Source of the DNA: Kiritimatiellia bacterium | GTDB lineage: Bacteria; Verrucomicrobiota; Kiritimatiellia; RFP12; UBA1067 | Assembly: GCA_017385345.1 (NCBI GenBank) | Contig: JAFNRY010000325.1 | Span: 1 to 17,281, forward strand | Direction of reading: 5' to 3' | DNA length: 17,281 nt | Shown: positions 15,431 through 17,281 of the stretch, one piece after another | How positions within the stretch are numbered: position 1 is the first letter of the stretch | Layout of the letters: every line of letters begins with the position of its first letter | The notes under the pieces: model-generated | The model's input: the letters and a program-made list of their open reading frames with translations, nothing else | What the model was told of the DNA's origin: nothing | Database searches by the model: none | Position numbers and translations under genes: made by a program

Positions 15431-17281
15431 ATGAATCTATTGAGAGCACTAATAGGAACGAAGAACGATCGCGAGCTGAAGAAGTTGTGGCCGGTCGTGC
15501 GGGAAATCAACCGCATCGAAGAAGAGTACCAGAAGAAGAATTTCGCAGACGAAGACTATCCCCGCATGACGCGCGGGTTCAAGGATCGCGTCGCGAAGGG
15601 CGAGAGCCTCGATTCGCTGCTTCCCGAGGCGTACGCGCTGGTCAAGAACGCGTGCCGCAGGCTTTGCGGCACGAAGGCGCAGGTATGCGGGCACGAACTC
15701 GTCTGGAACATGGTGCCTTTCGACGTCCAGCTCATCGGCGGCATCGTCCTCCACCGCGGCGCCATTTCCGAAATGCAGACCGGCGAAGGAAAGACGCTCG
15801 TCGCCACGCTTCCGCTCTATCTGAACGCATTGACCGGCAAGAACGTGCAGCTCGTCACGGTCAACGACTATCTTGCGCTGCGCGACGCCACGTGGATGGG
15901 CCACCTCTACAAATTCCTCGGCCTGACGGTCGGATGCATCCAGAATTCGATGGACTCCGACGAGCGCCGCGAGCAGTACAGGCGCGACATAACCTACGGC
16001 ACCAACAGCGAATTCGGCTTCGACTATCTGCGCGACAACGGCATGGCGCAGCGTCCGGAGCAGGTAGTGCAGAACGGCCACAACTTCGCGATAGTCGATG
16101 AAGTCGATTCGATACTGATCGACGAGGCGCGGACGCCGCTGATCATATCCGGCCCGGCCACGGTTTCGACCAGCCACATCTACCGCGAGCTGCGTCCGAT
16201 GGTGGACGCGATAGTGCGCGTGCAGACGGCGCAGTGCAACGATCTCGTCCGCGACGCGAAGAAGGCGTGGGAGGCCGGGGACACCGAGGCGGCGAAGGAG
16301 AAGATCTACCAGGTTTACCATTCAATGCCGAAGCACAAGCAGCTCATGCACCTGCTCGAGAACGCCGAAATCCGCAAGCTGCACGAGGACGGCGAGCTGC
16401 AGATGCTTTCCGAGATGCGCAAGGAGCGCGCCCGCGAGCTGAAGGAGGAGCTGCATTTCACCATCGACGAGCGTACGCGCGAAGTTTCGCTGACCGACCG
16501 CGGAAGCGAGAAGATATGCCCGCAGGATCCGAAGCTCTTCGTCCTGCCCGATCTCGCGGCCGAGATGAGCGCCATCGACGGCGACGCCTCGCTTGGCGAG
16601 AAGGAGCGCATGGAGAAGCGCCGCGAGGCGCAGGCTTCGTTCATGGAGCACAGCGACCGCGTCCATGTCGTCCACCAGCTGCTGCGCGCCTACTGCCTCT
16701 ACGAAAAGGACGTGGACTACGTGGTGCAGGACAACCACGTGTACATTGTCGACGAGTTCACGGGGCGCGTCCTCCCCGGCCGCCGCTGGTCGGACGGTCT
16801 GCACCAGGCGGTCGAGGCCAAGGAGGGCGTCGAGATCGAGAAGGAGTCGCAGACGCTCGCGACGATCACGATCCAGAACTATTTCCGCCTCTACAAGAAA
16901 CTCTCCGGTATGACCGGCACGGCCGAGACCGAGGCGCGCGAGTTCAAGGACATATACAAGCTCGACGTCGTCAGCATACCGACGAACAAGCCCGTGAACA
17001 GGACGGACGGAAACGACCAGATATACCGCACGCAGCGCGAGAAGTACAAGGCGATCGTGGCCGACGTGGCGGAGCGCCACGCGAAGGGCCAGCCCGTGTT
17101 GCTCGGCACCGTTACGGTGGACACGTCCGAGATACTTTCGCGGATGCTGAAGATGGCGCACGTGCCGCACGAGGTGCTGAACGCGAAGAACCACGCGCGC
17201 GAGGCGGAGATCGTGGCGCTCGCCGGCATGCGCGGCGCCGTCACGATCGCGACGAACATGGCCGGCCGCGGAACGGACATC
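15431..17281 (+). CDS. secA: Preprotein translocase ATPase SecA (5' part, runs off the right edge)
   Basis: SecA is the motor ATPase that drives secreted proteins through SecYEG. The 617 codons present give the N-terminus MNLLRALIGTKNDRELKKL, Walker A MQTGEGKT (residues 115-122), the DEVDSILIDEART box (from Asp223), GRRWSDGLHQAVEAKEGV, LSGMTGTA and VLNAKNHAREA. They end within IATNMAGRGTDI, so the C-terminal part of the second nucleotide-binding domain and the scaffold domains are missing. Between the DEAD-box region and the LSGMTGTA motif there is an insertion of roughly 70 residues relative to E. coli, including QVYHSMPKHKQLMHLLENAE. It resembles the insertion known in Bacteroidota SecA and, as far as I recall, in PVC relatives. 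No SD precedes the ATG, and no other start fits the conserved N-terminus. The frame has no stop before the window ends. Confidence 0.97.
   Translation, partial: MNLLRALIGTKNDRELKKLWPVVREINRIEEEYQKKNFADEDYPRMTRGFKDRVAKGESLDSLLPEAYALVKNACRRLCGTKAQVCGHELVWNMVPFDVQLIGGIVLHRGAISEMQTGEGKTLVATLPLYLNALTGKNVQLVTVNDYLALRDATWMGHLYKFLGLTVGCIQNSMDSDERREQYRRDITYGTNSEFGFDYLRDNGMAQRPEQVVQNGHNFAIVDEVDSILIDEARTPLIISGPATVSTSHIYRELRPMVDAIVRVQTAQCNDLVRDAKKAWEAGDTEAAKEKIYQVYHSMPKHKQLMHLLENAEIRKLHEDGELQMLSEMRKERARELKEELHFTIDERTREVSLTDRGSEKICPQDPKLFVLPDLAAEMSAIDGDASLGEKERMEKRREAQASFMEHSDRVHVVHQLLRAYCLYEKDVDYVVQDNHVYIVDEFTGRVLPGRRWSDGLHQAVEAKEGVEIEKESQTLATITIQNYFRLYKKLSGMTGTAETEAREFKDIYKLDVVSIPTNKPVNRTDGNDQIYRTQREKYKAIVADVAERHAKGQPVLLGTVTVDTSEILSRMLKMAHVPHEVLNAKNHAREAEIVALAGMRGAVTIATNMAGRGTDI

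Noticed and set aside
1..17281. CRISPR arrays, tRNA or rRNA genes, insertion sequences, phage genes
   Set aside because: No regularly spaced repeats, no tRNA-like cloverleaf segment, no transposase or integrase motifs and no rRNA-like stretch were seen on either strand.

Overview
The window appears to join DNA from two different genomes. Positions 1 to about 3,100 look like a Bacteroidota (Prevotella-like) chromosome. GC is near 50%, Shine-Dalgarno (SD) sequences are weak or absent, and the gene order lpxA-miaA-PBP1A is familiar from that group. From about 3,100 to the end, GC rises to roughly 65-70%, codon use changes and recognisable SD sequences appear. I read this larger part as PVC-superphylum DNA, perhaps a gut or rumen Kiritimatiellota or other Verrucomicrobiota lineage. 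That assignment is inference from composition and from a SecA insertion. The switch falls inside one open frame that runs from the middle of a penicillin-binding protein transpeptidase domain into a signal peptidase I. Neither protein is complete there, so a misassembled metagenomic contig is the most economical explanation.

Layout. Plus strand, Bacteroidota part: lpxA (3' part, 2-508), miaA (526-1422), PBP1A (1415 to about 3,094, cut off). Plus strand, GC-rich part: lepB (about 3,095-4033, 5' end missing), a membrane Ser/Thr protein kinase (4112-6532) and ilvA (6529-8052, ATGA overlap with the kinase). Minus strand, read from right to left: an exported protein of unknown function (15241-13682), a ketosynthase-like protein (13659-12256), a three-domain acyltransferase-like/dehydratase-like/phosphopantetheinyl transferase protein (12259-8930) and a KamA-family radical SAM enzyme (8933-8019). 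The last three are joined by ATGA overlaps. At the right edge secA (15431 to the end, 3' part missing) runs divergently on the plus strand. The 189-bp gap between the divergent units holds an extended -10 promoter facing each way and two small inverted repeats.

The most interesting part is the minus-strand operon. The ketosynthase-like protein has Met at the active-site Cys position and Asp at the first active-site His, keeping only the second His. The acyltransferase-like domain lacks both the nucleophilic Ser and the catalytic His. The dehydratase-like domain seems to lack both its His and its Asp. Only the fused Sfp-type phosphopantetheinyl transferase keeps its full set of motif residues. 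No acyl carrier protein is encoded here. The operon therefore looks like a non-catalytic, chain-length-factor-like scaffold relative of polyunsaturated fatty acid/polyketide synthases carrying its own carrier-protein activating enzyme, and it is tightly coupled to a lysine 2,3-aminomutase-like enzyme and an exported protein. Function is unknown; the residue assignments come from alignment by eye.
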